Below, piece after piece: positions 48,573-60,430 of a DNA stretch of 64,000 bases; position 1 is the stretch's first letter, and every line of letters begins with the position of its first letter. The DNA comes from Oasisia sp. SBJ-2009 (Eukaryota > Annelida > Polychaeta > Sabellida > Siboglinidae): positions 19,750,101 through 19,814,100 of the forward strand of contig OZ024854.1 in assembly GCA_964017155.1 (NCBI GenBank). Reading direction: 5' to 3'. A model generated the notes under the pieces. The model was not told the origin of the DNA, searched no databases, and saw only the letters and a program-made list of their open reading frames with translations. Both the position numbers and the translations under genes were made by a program.

Positions 48573-49221
48573 CAGTGGCGTAGCCTGAGGGGGGCAGGGG
48601 GCCATGGCCCCCCAATCGCGTAAATAAATTAGGATGGTGGGGAACGGAGGACCAATAACTGGCTGCCTAATTCATAGAGTCACAAAGTACAGTGGGTTTT
48701 GTGTAAGATTTTCTTTCCCCGTTCGCAAATACATTGTCATCATTCAAATATGATTACATTGGGAATTCCACACTTCTGTCGCTGACTGCAGCATAAGAGT
48801 TGACAGAGCAATGGAAATGTCATTTTTGCCAATGTGCATGATCGCTAATGATTATTAAGGATTCAAGATAATAGTTACCCGGTTAATAAACTAGGGTCAA
48901 ATTGGGTTTTGTTATTATTATTTTCTTGAATAGGAAAGGAATTCAAACCATGAATTCTTTTTCCATTGTCTTTTTTCTTACTCTCACTTTTTTCATACTA
49001 CGTTCTCTATCAGCAGTCTCCAATTCCTTCTCTCTGTCATTTTTCCATTCTTCTCCCACTCTTTCTAGGTCACTTTTAATGCAATTCCGCATCGCAATTT
49101 CGGTCTTCCTCGTCTCCATTTCCCCTCCACTTTCTGCTGTCTGCCAGTTTTTATATACAGACTGAGAGATTGTTGGTTATCCGGTGGCCCCCTCCACTGC
49201 AAAATCCTGGTTACGCCACTG
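48573..49221. mobile_element. possible hAT-like TIR pair enclosing a LINE fragment
   Basis: CAGTGGCGTAGCC at 48573 faces GGTTACGCCACTG ending at 49221, each followed inward by C/G-rich sequence (ggggggcaggggg; ggccccctccactgc). CAGTGGCG-type ends are usual for hAT-like elements. I could not find a matching 8-bp target duplication, so the pair could be two separate insertions. The LINE remnant at 48895-49160 lies inside. Confidence 0.4.
48895..49160 (-). pseudogene. LINE reverse transcriptase C-terminal remnant, copy 2
   Basis: The minus strand encodes KVEGKWRRGRPKLRCGI followed by a stop, KEWEKNGK and RRNWRLLIE. This is the GRPKLRW...EW...RRNWR pattern at the end of LINE reverse transcriptases. 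It is clearly the same family as 16560-17100: the DNA in both contains ttctcccactctttctaggt and flanking blocks in the same order. It is 5'-truncated and broken. It lies between inverted CAGTGGCGTA sequences at 48573 and 49221, suggesting nesting of elements. Confidence 0.75.
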
Positions 49222-49222
49222 C

Positions 49223-49480
49223 GGTGGTGGTAATTTTGTCATCAGTCACAAGATCAACGACGTCCCTTGCAAAGCCCATCCTTCAGGGTGCTGCATATCG
49301 AGGCAGACAAACGAAGAGGAGGGAAAACAGCTTCCACGAGCGGTCTGGTTTGACTTTCGGCACCTCTCATCAGAGAACGTCAGAGAACCGACAGAAATGC
49401 CAAGCGTTGTCAGCAAATCGTCAACGGCGCTTCAACGACTGCGTGGTTACGAGATTGATGAAATACGTAACTAGGCGATG
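49223..49480 (+). pseudogene. LINE reverse transcriptase C-terminal remnant of a second family
   Basis: The + strand frame carries VTRSTTSLAKPILQG, then GRQTKRRE, then ERSGLTFGTSHQRTSENRQK. After a frameshift, SKSSTALQRLRGYEID follows. This matches the pattern LxKTILQG...GRQ+KRW.DNI.EW(T/S)GL.F..S.R..ENR..W..L..KSS..PQR..R that ends another common LINE protein. Trp residues expected after KRR are missing and the frame is shifted near 49400, so the copy is inactive. Orientation is opposite to the adjacent copy at 48895-49160. Confidence 0.7.
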
Positions 49481-49639
49481 TGTGCTATGCTAATGCTACT
49501 TTACATAGTTGGGTTATTCTGAATGCACCGTCATTACACACAATCTTAAAATTACCCTTGTACAATAAAGAGTTATCCAACTTTGCATCTACGCCGTTCG
49601 ATGCAGGCCTACGGACAGTTGGCCTATTGATGTCGACTT

Positions 49640-50018
49640 AGCAAACGTTTCCTTTTGAGGTTGGCGGGCGGCGGGCGCCTTCCTCGCCACGAGATGCCGC
49701 CGACGTGGGCAGCTGGCCAAAGCCGTGGCCCGATACAGGACAGCTGCGAGCTAAATCCGATGCCGCCGACGTCGAGCGGCGCAATATACCGCCCGCTGTG
49801 AACTTGATCGCGTCGATGCAATAGGGAGCGTGGTCCACGGGGCTCGCAGTTCACACAAGCCGGAAGGCACGGGACCGCATGCAACCGGTGCGTTCGCATC
49901 CCCCGCTCTGCTGAGAGGCGAGAGTTCTTTCCGCCTGTGGGGAGTAGGTCCGCTTGGATAGCTGGAATTAGTGCTGCTTGATTTGAAACCGCGGCGTAAC
50001 GTTTGGACTGATGTCTAA
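49640..50018. other. CpG-rich stretch between LINE remnant and unassigned frames
   Basis: Very GC-rich for this window. The word GATGCCGCCGACGT occurs twice (about 49693 and 49760). A 153-codon minus-strand frame covers it but shows no domain and is probably permitted by base composition. Confidence 0.35.
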
Positions 50019-50514
50019 CTCTATACTCCCCTCCACCGCAGGAACGTGACACTGAATGTGATCGAATGTTCAACATTATCCCCAATTGACCGTGAAAAGT
50101 TCAACGCTACCCTCCTCGATCGAGAAAACTCCCACATTATCCTGTTCCACAACTGCGACATTCTCGCTGGTCTGAAGTGCGAGATAAGTGAACTGACCAA
50201 AGGGATTATTCCCTGTACTGAATTTGCTAAGAATGACTCCTCTATGCGCAGCCGAGCCGCCATTCGCAGCCTGGAAAATTTACTAAACTAATCATTTATT
50301 GTTTTTTTTTACGTGGACCTCCCAAGCTCATCGCAGGGGTGCCCTGCTGATGCAAGAATTCTTGCGAAAAAAATCCCCGAAAACGAACCTCACCAATTAT
50401 ATTAACTTGCATACTATAGACCCTTATATGAGTGTCCCATTACGCACCATGCGACTGCTACGATGTCTAATTGCCTGCAACAACGTATTCGTTCATACAT
50501 ATGTTACTAGTTAG
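50019..50514 (+). pseudogene. two adjacent unassigned protein-like frames
   Basis: A frame open from 50019 to a stop at 50289-50291 has balanced composition and a regular codon third-position pattern (PIDREKFNATLLDRENSH, then IILFHNCDILAGLKCEI). It is preceded by a pyrimidine tract and CCGCAG at 50036-50041 that could be an acceptor. A second frame, shifted by one, runs from about 50302 to 50514 (LMQEFLRKKSPKTNLTNYIN...). Together they could be a frameshifted fragment of one gene or mobile element. I do not recognise the protein and cannot exclude chance. Confidence 0.25.
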
Positions 50515-50661
50515 TTTACGTTTCTATAAAGAAACAGTTGTGGATACAACACGGCACGCAAGGCTCGTTTACCGCCATATCGGTTTTATGATACTTTGTC
50601 ATTTTTATTCATGATCCGGTCCCCAACGACTCCAACGAAGAATGTATTCTTTCGCATACGG

Positions 50662-51057
50662 GTGTTACTGTCGAAGGTAGGACAAAACCCCCCTCGGACA
50701 AAACCCCTCGGACAAAACCCCCTCGGACAAAACCCCCTCCATACATAACTCCATCAAGACATAAGCTCCTTCCGGACAAAACCCCCTCGGACAAAACCCC
50801 CTCATCATAGATACTAGCCCCAAGAATTATCAAAAGAAGTAAACTTAGCTTGGCTATATATTTGTGCATACTATATATAATATAGCGGATCGGTGGTGCT
50901 GAACAACAATCTTCTCTTCTCCTGAAATTTTAGCTTAAATTAATAATTGTATAAACATATTTTTAAAACAAAATTGGACGCATTCAATTGTAATTATAAT
51001 TGATATTTTAGTCCTCTTATAATGTATGTCTACTAATTTAAATTATATTTTTAGAAG

Positions 51058-51109
<52 letters not shown>

Positions 51110-51320
51110 AAACAATTTTAAAGGACATTTTATATATATTTATTTATTTATTAACTAGTTTACACCACAATTATTGTTAAATAGATAATCTATTATTTTA
51201 ATTTTGTCTTTATTTATTTATTATATTAAAATATTGTTTTCATTTTAAAGAACAAATTATGTACAATATGTATATCTTATATCTATATCTTATATTTATT
51301 TGCCATATTTCATTTTATTG

Positions 51321-51360
<40 letters not shown>

Positions 51361-51411
51361 GCAATATATGAGTCAACGCCAGACTACATTCCAATTTATC
51401 ATATAACGCAC

Positions 51412-51466
<55 letters not shown>

Positions 51467-51770
51467 GGTATGTAAAAAATGTAAATACATACCAAATATT
51501 TTATAATTACTGGCATAATAAAGGTGCTATTCAAGCAAGTCTAGTATCATTGATGAGGTTTTTTTGTCAGGAAATGGATTGTCTAGAAGGAATTATATAT
51601 GGAGGGGGTTTTGTCCAAGGGTTTTTTGTCCGGAAATGGCTTATGTCTAGAGGGAGTTATGTATGGAGGGGGTTTTGTCCGAGGGGGTTTTGCCCGAGGG
51701 GGCTTTGTCCGAGGGGGTTTATCCGGAGGGGGTTTAGTCCGTTACTGTCACAGCAGAAACACACGTTTAA
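50662..51770. mobile_element. 1.1 kb element with long iteron-bearing inverted repeats
   Basis: About 150 bp at 50665-50818 reappears inverted at 51541-51755. In one orientation both carry CTAGTATC, GATGAGG, several units of GAGGGGGTTTTGTCC, GTTATGTATGGAGGGGG and finally a version of GTTACTGTC or its inverted counterpart at the outer end. The 15-bp unit GGACAAAACCCCCTC is iterated about six times in each arm, partly degenerate. The 720-bp interior is AT-rich with (TA)n at 51059-51107 and has no credible frame. The Gly-rich open frames in the arms are translations of the iterons. This matches the build of foldback-type or long-TIR non-autonomous elements. Confidence 0.7.
51326..51461. repeat. 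two (TA)n tracts
   Basis: TA units at 51326-51356 and 51411-51461, inside the long-TIR element. Confidence 0.95.
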
Positions 51771-54700
51771 GTGTCATAGGTTTCGACTTTGAATGAGCTT
51801 AGGGACAACGAGGCGGGGGACGAGTTGTGTAAGTCTAGGCTTCGTTCACGTCACCTCGTGTCTACCGCAAATACCAGTTCGTGATCTCTACGTGATCCAG
51901 TTATTGGAACGCAGCATAAGAATAGCTCAAAAAGGACCGGAATGAAAAATCACTTGCGTGCTCTATACCTAGTTCACTTCGTTAAGTACTTATCCTTCAA
52001 GAAGACATAGCTGCGTAGCTTTGACAACTACTGGATTCAATGTGTCCCCTACTCAGTAGCAACCCCACTTCCGATGTTCAGAAAAAATGAGTTGGTAGTC
52101 CACAGACTTAGGAAAATAACACCCTTCGACATCCGGAATAAAATGGCACCACCTCCAAAACGATGCACAGGAGCAGGCCGCAAGAATGTTGCTAGATAAT
52201 GGCATTCTGGTACTGTTTTTAAAATCATAGATTTAGATAATGGTTTTATTACAACTAGGTCCACTTAATTTAGGATTAAATAAAACAATTCCATCTGCAC
52301 CCACCGAAGATCCTGCTGGTGTAACTTTAGACTTGTCACCTTTTGTACACCAGTCAGAAAATTGTATTGATAATTCGTTGTTATACATTTTATAAAACAT
52401 AGTACTCGCTATCGATCTTGTAATTTAGTTCTTTTAGCAATTCAGTAACCCTTGTTTCACATTATGTTATGACTTATGAGCATTTTGATTCCGTCCATCT
52501 AACTTAAGTTAGTATATTGATATGTTCTACCAGCTTCTGCTTGTGTCTAACGTTGAAGAAGGTATCAGCTTACCACGTCGACGGTGACCGGTTACCGCAC
52601 TTTGCACCACGCTGCAGTATTCCGGGTTAATCCAAAAATATGCCCCGCGGTCAGTTACATTTGCCTTGAAGTTTGCAAAAATGGCGCTTGGCGACAGTGA
52701 CGTAACTTCCGCAATTCGCTGGTTTCAGTTTCGGACGCTTTGCCGGGCTTTTTATGTAACGCGTCAATAACGCGTATAGACCACATCAGGAAGATATTAA
52801 AACTGGGGTCCTATCTAGGGCTCTTATTCTGTTAACAGGGCTTTTGGAAATGCTTTTTTCTTTACTCAGTTTCAGACACCGGTTTTGTAGCCCGAAAGAA
52901 AGAAAACTAACTGCGTGGTTAAATTACGCATCCATTGTATCTCGATGATTCCTACGTCGCTTTTATTTACTAATTCAAAATCTTGGATTCAGAATTTCAG
53001 ACGCAGTGTCTTTGGAACGGAATGGCGTGGTTCCATGCAGGTGGCGATTCCTTGGTTCATCTGGTTTTAGACCCAGGTGTTCCAACAGCGAGTCAATGGG
53101 CGATTAAACTTATTTGCCCCGACGTGTTCTTCGATGTATCATGGAACGATGTCGTCTGCAAATGCAAAACATGTTAGTGATCTTCGGGTTGCGTAGTCAA
53201 CGGCAACCACGAAACGGCATGGTGTCGGCGCGACTACCGACAAAATTCATATCAGTGTCTCACACAATTTTGTTTGTTTTTCATCTGACGACAATACTCT
53301 ATCTTAGCACGCGTGTTCACGTACATGTTGGCAATAGCTCCTTTCTACCATTATAGATTATCAGAAAGATGGCAAGAGTAGTGTCTGCGCCAGCTATGGG
53401 AAAGAAAAACTCACGAGCCGGGATCCAGTAGCTGTATGATGGTGTAGATATACACTGACTTAATTCTGCCTGTTTACAAACACTCATCCTCGCAAGTCAG
53501 GTGTCGCGCCCCCTAACACGCGAGGCTTCCAACACTGAAACCGGTAGTTCTGAATACGATCCCGTTTCAAAAGCAGGCCGACGATTGCCTATGTTATGAC
53601 ACACTGGGTGCGCCAATTGTTCTTCCGAATTTTAATCGAAAATTCGTTGATCTAAGAGATAGAGCGGACGGTGCCAGTTTGTTTGGCGCAATGGTCGCCA
53701 ACGATCAATATGTCGAAAAGAGAACGAACAAGTATACCATCCCTGATCGCATACAGGAAGATACAGGAGGAGTGGCTCATTACACACAAGCTTGGGTCCA
53801 AACTCGGTGAAGACGGAAGACGAAGTCGTCGCTCGCCGAAAGCAATTGGCCAATGACTCCTTCCGCTAGCTGTGGACATAGTGGTTTAGGCGATCACTGT
53901 TTCTCTACAGCTGACGCAGACCACATTTAGGGTTCGTCGCCATTCTCCAATAGATAAAAACATTACCCAACAGAAATAATATTATGCAGGTTGTCCGAAA
54001 TTGTGTGAAGACATTCGTAGAGTTGAATGAGTAGAAGTTATGCTTTGTGCATCGCGGGATAAGAGCTGTCAAATTATGACAGATGTAAGTCGGTGTTTTT
54101 CTGCGTACTAATACAGGTGTCATTTTGATTGGTAAAGCCCTCACGACAAATTTAAAAGAAAATTAAGGAAACTCTATTTTGGCCGCCTATGGAAAAATAA
54201 AATGTGGTCTTACGTCTGCGGCTACGGTTATAGTTTATGCATCTTTTGTCGTGCCTGTATTGGCTCTATTACATAAGTAGTGGAGATTTAAGAAAAAAGA
54301 ACTACACTGCATGGACACGTAGTTTGCGTACCGTTGTCGACAATGTGACAATAAACTATACCGAAGTGTAAAGATCGTAAACCGAGTGAAACCGGGAAGG
54401 CCCGATGGAAGACTAGATATAGATGGGAAGATTAACAGTCTATACGCGGTTTGCATTTTATGTTATACAGTGCTCATAACTACACATGGGAATAACTTGT
54501 ACCAACATGATTGAACTAATTCCTAAAATGTCAACAATCCTCTTCATGGAATTAGTACAGAAACATGTTTATGCCAATATCATATGGCTTTATATTCAGT
54601 GGTATTATTGCACACGACTTGCCAACAGTTTAGGTTTATCTAGAGTGACGTAGACCTAGCTTAAAAACAGTGAGGTGGCCCACGTCGCGCGTCATACAGC

Positions 54701-56621
54701 ACGGAAAACATTGTTTTTATTGTTCAATAGTTTTGGGAAATTATTGCGAGTATTCAGCTGATTGTGTAGGTGCTAGCAGTGTTAATATATTTAAAAATAA
54801 AATTGACATATACTTAAGACGGGCGGGGTATACTTAGATATATAGGTTGGACTCTCGATAAGCCAAATGACTTCCTTGTCCACCTGCCATCTAGAGTTGA
54901 GTCTCTGTGTGGCAATCTTGTTAAAATCTTGTTAAATCTATTCGGAATACTGTACTACAAATACTTCGCCGCACAAAATGTGTATTACCAATGACGCTAA
55001 TCCACCGTGATTGTTATCCTGCGGGCTTTTTCCACTGGACTACTCCCATCAACTATTGGTGGTCGTCCAACGGTAGTGTGTTATTATGACGTGTCACATC
55101 GCGTCTCGAGAAGTTTGTCGATGCGTCATGTGTTCAATTTAAGCCAGCCGACACCCGATACGCCGGGAGAGCCCGTCTCACGCGCCAGCGTGCAAGTCGC
55201 CCACGCTTACACGAATTTCTTTCGCGTCACCTGCCAAACGCGTTAGAATCTTAGTTGGGCGGGCTCGGGTTGCTTCGGGTCTTACCTACCTACTGCACTG
55301 CAGTTGTTTATTTGCCGAGTCTGAGATGCGTGTGTTGCGGGTTGGCATGCGGGCGGCTCGTGAGCCTGCTTGCACAACGGTACTTGTGAGAGGTAGGCGA
55401 CTTCACTGCACTTATCCCTAAAAAATATGAAGGGGATAGACTGCGCGGAAATAAGTAATAAATCAACGGGATTTCGTCCCACCAGTCCCACGTGCTGTTT
55501 TCGTTGGTCTTCGTTGCGGGGTCCAGTCAACAATAAGAACGTAGACGTGTAACAAACAATTTCAAGCAATTAAATTAGTACTTTTTCGTTGGCAAAACAT
55601 TTAAACAATGCTCTGTTTAAAAATGTGTGAATAGTACGGACATACAACAACTATTTTTGGACAGACATAATAGTTATGTCCCCCAGTCAAACATCAAGGT
55701 AAATATTAAATTTCGTACGCCGCGCCGACGAACATTTTCAAACAACCAGGCACAAGCACGATGACTGACCCTGTATTTTGTTTGGTTTGAAAGCATTCAC
55801 CAGTAGTCGGCATAGATCTATCGGTAATCAGATTTGATTGAATATGTGTTTGCATGCAGTCAGCAACATGGCCAAAGTGCCACAAGATTTGTCTAATAGC
55901 TATTATAATATGAACTTCTAAAAACCGGAAATTCACCCTAAGACCTTTCCAGGAACGCCGTGGTCCATTCAGTGTGACGGTGTGTGACGTAGCCCCGACA
56001 CCGTCCTAGACCATAAATAAGTATCAATCACTGTCATCAGCGTATTCTCAATTCCGTCTTCTAGACGAATGAAAGGATTTATGACCGCTTGGTCTTTGAT
56101 CGTTTGTTATGTTAATTGCTCTTGTGTTAATATTACGCAAATAATTTGCGTATTCACACGGTTCGCTCGCCTAATAGTTGTTGACACAAGTGAATATGAC
56201 ACTGCACTAGTTGTTTCAGCTGGCGAAAGAAACGACGTATCTTGCAAGTGAAACATCAGATAGACGGTGCAGTGGACTACCGCAGTAGACATAAAAAAAT
56301 TCAATGGGGAAACAAAGTTCCGTATACAGGCACGCGTTCTAGATTGAAGCATATAGGGCCTATGCCTACACTAAATTTATATATTGTATTTATTATTACA
56401 CACGAGTGCATACAAGCATGCATGTAGCAGGTGGTTTTCCTGAGTAGATATATTTGTGGCCAAAATAACATAAATTTGCATGACAGAAACCGCACATTTA
56501 AATATACGTAAAGCATCCACCCACCTACGGAGCGACGCAATTTTTTCGAAACACGAAAATTAGTAAGCCCTATTCTCTGGCTACCGTGTGTGTAACCCTC
56601 GTTTCTACGATTGTAAGAAAT
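51771..56621. other. anonymous, GC-richer sequence; no confirmed gene
   Basis: This region lacks microsatellites and is less AT-rich than the left half. It holds several short frames (52011-52197, 52983-53177, 53515-53811, 55007-55246), none with a recognised domain. A CTCF-like word lies at 54881-54896. Confidence 0.4.
52668..52730 (+). promoter_or_regulatory. promoter-like cluster (YY1-, CRE- and ETS-like words)
   Basis: AAAATGGCG at 52678, TGACGTAA at 52698-52705 and ACTTCCGC at 52705-52712 lie within 35 bp. These resemble YY1, CRE and ETS sites that cluster near TATA-less start sites. The ATG at 52681 opens a 29-codon frame ending at 52770. No downstream gene is recognised, so this is weak. 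Confidence 0.25.
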
Positions 56622-57400
56622 GAAGTAACAGAGAGGAAAAACAGTACTTTAAATATGTACCAATATAATAAATTAATGCTAGTTATTATACTGTAATACG
56701 CATTTCAAAACCATAAATATAAAATATTTCAAAACCATATAACAATAAACATAACACGTTGCACAGTAAACTCTAATTAATGTTCTATAATTATTTCCAA
56801 CAATTCCTGACATTTCTCTTGTTGAAACTATGAACACTGGCAGACAAGATTGTATTGGGTTCTATGTACTCGTTACTCACACATACTCATCATTACATCT
56901 CATATTACGATATTCAGTTCAAATGTGTCATATCTTGTATTTATGATTTCCTCGTTGTATAAGGGTTGGGTTGTCAATGACCTACACATGCATTTGAATT
57001 GTCAAAAGAGTACTTTCAAATGTACTCAAGTATGCAAAAGAACCCTTTATGTGTTTGAATGAATAAAATGATTCTATGATTTTATTTCTTGCGACTTTTT
57101 CCTTTTTTCCATGACTTGTTCTACTATGTAGGTAGGCACTAGAAGACGCTCTGTTTACATTTGTTATGTAGGCTTATCACTAAATATGCTAATTAGTTCG
57201 GCAGGAATACGTTCTGGAAGAACAAGTGAAAGTGTCGTTTATTTATAATATGAAAGGTGAAGACCGGAATGTACAAAATAAAGTCACAGGGATGGGAAAA
57301 TACACTACTTTAAATATATACCAACATATAATTAATGCTAATCACTATACTGTAATAGACATTCAGAAACAATACAATTGTGTAATATTAAACATAAAAC
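56622..57400 (+). repeat. diverged direct duplication, offset about 655 bp
   Basis: 56640-56720 and 57295-57375 share, in order, ACTTTAAATATRTACCAA, ATTAATGCTA, TATACTGTAATA and CATTYMRAAAC. Flanking words such as AAGT-ACAG-GA also match. The copies are clearly diverged. Confidence 0.65.
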
Positions 57401-57948
57401 TTAAAAGTAGCATGGCAAAATATGAATATTATGGAAGTATTTTCTGTTTTCGGTTGTTTCTCTTGTTAGATTTGTGTAGAAAATAGGGTATGCCAATGTA
57501 AAACTTTCATTTCCTGTTTGAATAGCTAACGAATTTGCAATTACAAGTGTAAACAGTTTAACTGTATTGATATTCACTTATCAGTTAAATTGTGAGACTT
57601 TATCGAGCTTACTTGTCAGTAAATTTCTTCTTACACCAGTTAAGTGTTAAATGTATGCAACGAGTTAAAGTACGCAATACAATTTTTTATTAAATAAGCA
57701 ATGACTGAGAGTCTGAGTAAAATTATGTTGTGGCTTGTTTTCCTGTGACTTTTCCCGTGTCTTTTTCATGTAAAATTATTTTGTGACGTGTTTTCCTTAC
57801 TTTTTCCTATGCAAAACTGTGACTTTTTCATGTATTTCTGACCACCGATGGCTTAGAGCCTAGTCCTAGAGGGTCGCAAAGTTGACACATTATTGTGGGA
57901 ATGATGTGCAGAGTTCATATTAACTATACGCGCGCGCATGTGTGTGTG

Positions 57949-57980
<32 letters not shown>

Positions 57981-58699
57981 TGTGTAAATGTACATTAATA
58001 ATATGTAAAACTACGCTGTAAACAGCACATATCGCAGTAATAAATAAATCGCATGATTATCGAATTTATTGTATAATGTCGAATTTAGCAAAAATCAATG
58101 GCTGCTTTATTTTATTACATGACACCAAAATGGTTTGTCCTCGGTGATGAATTTAAGTGTTAACAATGTTAACGACGCTCACAGTCAGGCACTGAAAGGA
58201 TACAATGAAACAAATGTCGCGTTGACTTGCGTATTGCTTCGTTCGACCGCGTTGACTTGTACATGGCTTCGTTCGGCGCCAAACATTCGCGACACGCCAT
58301 GAGCGTTATCCTTCGAATACACCATTTTCTAGATATATAAAAGTTGCAAATTGACCATCTAGATTAAGATTACTATCATTTATAATATATAGGTTTTATA
58401 CAAAGTATTTGGGATATGTATTATGATGGTGGACAAATTTTTGTAAGACTGATTAATATCATTTCAAATAGATCAAAGAGCGGGAAAGACGATACTATGA
58501 AGTCAGGTGATTGACAGAGACGCCGGCCCAGAATGTTGCATTATCATCCAGGGGGGGAATATATTTGATAGTGGCTCAATTGTTGCTACATTTAATCTGC
58601 GTCATGTGGAACATATCATAATATTTGAAGGCACAAATAATTATGAATAAGCCGTTGTTTGTTGGTTAAGTTTTGCTATTTCATAGAGGCAGGTAAAAA
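57401..58699. other. anonymous sequence upstream of boule
   Basis: Contains a (GTGC)n tract (57931-57985) and a 30-bp tandem duplication (58218-58277). No gene is recognised. Confidence 0.5.
58218..58277 (+). repeat. 30-bp tandem duplication
   Basis: CGCGTTGACTTG, then TGCTTCGTTCG-type sequence, twice with a 30-bp period and few mismatches. Confidence 0.85.
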
Positions 58700-58842
58700 G
58701 AAACAAGATCGTTTACGGGAAACCTGACACACCCGTGTGTAATGAACTCGACCGCATTATGCATCGCTCTCAAGTTCCTTTGCCCCGTTCCATACGACGC
58801 AGTGGTGGCGAAGTTGGCCGAGTTTGTTTGGTTGACGTTATC

Positions 58843-58875
58843 TAGTTTGAAGTTTACTTGTTTTTATGCACTATG
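58843..58875 (+). CDS. boule: boule exon 1: end of 5'UTR plus start codon
   Basis: The proposed first coding exon of boule contributes only the initiator codon. ATG at 58873-58875 is followed immediately by a strong donor (GTAAGT, 58876-58881). An in-frame TAG at 58843-58845, with no other ATG in that frame between it and the start, supports this ATG as the real start. The 5'UTR begins upstream at an unknown point. The sequence from about 58700 to 58872 has no TATA box I can see and contains moderately CpG-rich DNA, which would suit a promoter or UTR. Joining to the exon at 60431 keeps the frame (phase 0) and gives a protein starting M-T-S-S-G. An extra exon within intron 1 cannot be excluded without transcript data. 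Confidence 0.6.
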
Positions 58876-60430
58876 GTAAGTACATCATTTAAGTTTTATA
58901 CTACAGATTGATCCTTTCCGAAACAGTTTTCTTGAAATGTTTGTGTTGGTCGATGTGAATTTTGTTGGTAAGTCGTATTTTGGGAGACAGAGTGAGTCGA
59001 ACGTTTCTTCGCTCAGCTGTTCGATTGCGTTTATCGGTGTAGTGCCGGGAACGGTCTGTGGATATTTCGAGGCATTGCTATTTTCGGCAGGCGGATTCGC
59101 GGAGTAACTTCATCATAATGTATAATAATAAACGGCGTTTCTTATTGATTATAGACTACGTATCATCGTAGATGACGATGTGTGGCACTGTCTTGGGCAT
59201 GCATGCGCCATGGCCTTTGCACAGTCCCACCCGGGTGAACTGAAAGTGAAGTGTATTAAAATTTAAATAAGATGCTTAATTATGTGTAACTAATTACTTG
59301 CAACAGTCAGTACTGTCAACATAGTGAATCAGTTTAGAATCACCATCACAATGTCCACCTGTTTCTTGGAAGTTCAAGTTGGAACTAATTCGGAATCAAA
59401 TCATCGACATGAGTGTGTGCCTGTTGCCAGTGCCAGTGGCAGTGTTGGTTTGGGACCTCAAACTCGGTCTAGGACTAGGAAGTCTACTATAGAGATAATG
59501 ACTTTTCTGGACCCATTCCTTTTTTTAACGACGTTTTTTAAAGGTACCATGACCATGTGAAAGGTAATTTTATGTACTTTTCAATGGTACCAAACACAAA
59601 TGTGTTTTGGTTGCCAAGTTATTGTTTTATAAAGATAAGGTGTACCAAGTCATTTTCTGAAAAACTATTAGGGAAAAACAGCTTTAAAGTTTAGATCACC
59701 TCAATATACACAGTGTGGTGTAATTTCACCTTCGCAGCTCTTACAGTTGCAGAGATATCCCTTTCGAACATTCTGCACCAAATCGTACATCAACAGTAAA
59801 ATGTTCACAGAAACTAGCCATGTGTTCTGTCTGATTCTGACACAGCATGACACAGTAACTGCTTCTTTTGTCATTTTTGTAATGTGCTAATGGCAGCAGC
59901 CAATTCACGTGACAGGCAGACTGTTCTCATGATCTCGGTAAAATCAGGCAAATGCTGCACAATGTCAGAGGTCAACTTAACGAATGCACCTCAACATCCT
60001 TCCAAATAAACTCACAATTTTTTTTTTTAGAGCTTAGGTCAGCAGTTTGAGCTGGCTGGTTAATGTAAAAGAATGATCTGATTGTGGTAAACGAAAGGGC
60101 CATGAACTGTGAGTTTACTGGGCAGTTTTGGACGGTCGTGCGTACAAGTACAAGGGGTTGGGCGGTTTTGGACGGTCTGCGCAGTAAAGAGTTAAAAAGA
60201 AGGGCTATCATTTTCTGATGCTGACATCGATTTTGTGAAACTCGTCTACACTAGCTTCAGGATAAAATGAATTAAGTCGTAGCCTGGTGTATGTTAAAAG
60301 GTTTTGATACTATAATTATGCTATCTGGAAATAGTCTATCTTATGTGGTTAGTGTTCATTTCTGCAGAGAAATCTGTAATGAATGTTCTGTGTAATATCT
60401 CGCTTTATAATGTGAACATTTTCCTTTTAG
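58876..60430 (+). other. boule intron 1
   Basis: Phase-0 intron of 1,555 bp with GT...AG ends. Its 78-codon open frame at 59324-59560 has no recognisable domain and I do not call it. Near 60116-60178 a short motif (ggc-g-ttttggacggtc) occurs twice about 40 bp apart. There is no microsatellite, unlike most of the window. Confidence 0.6.

Noticed and set aside
49624..50085. 153-codon minus-strand frame
   Set aside because: No domain; GC-rich DNA depletes stop codons; the opposite strand is equally open.
53515..53811. Open frame of about 99 codons reading YDTLGAPIVLPNF and onward
   Set aside because: It looks protein-like but I know no family; with six frames over 5 kb such frames are expected by chance.
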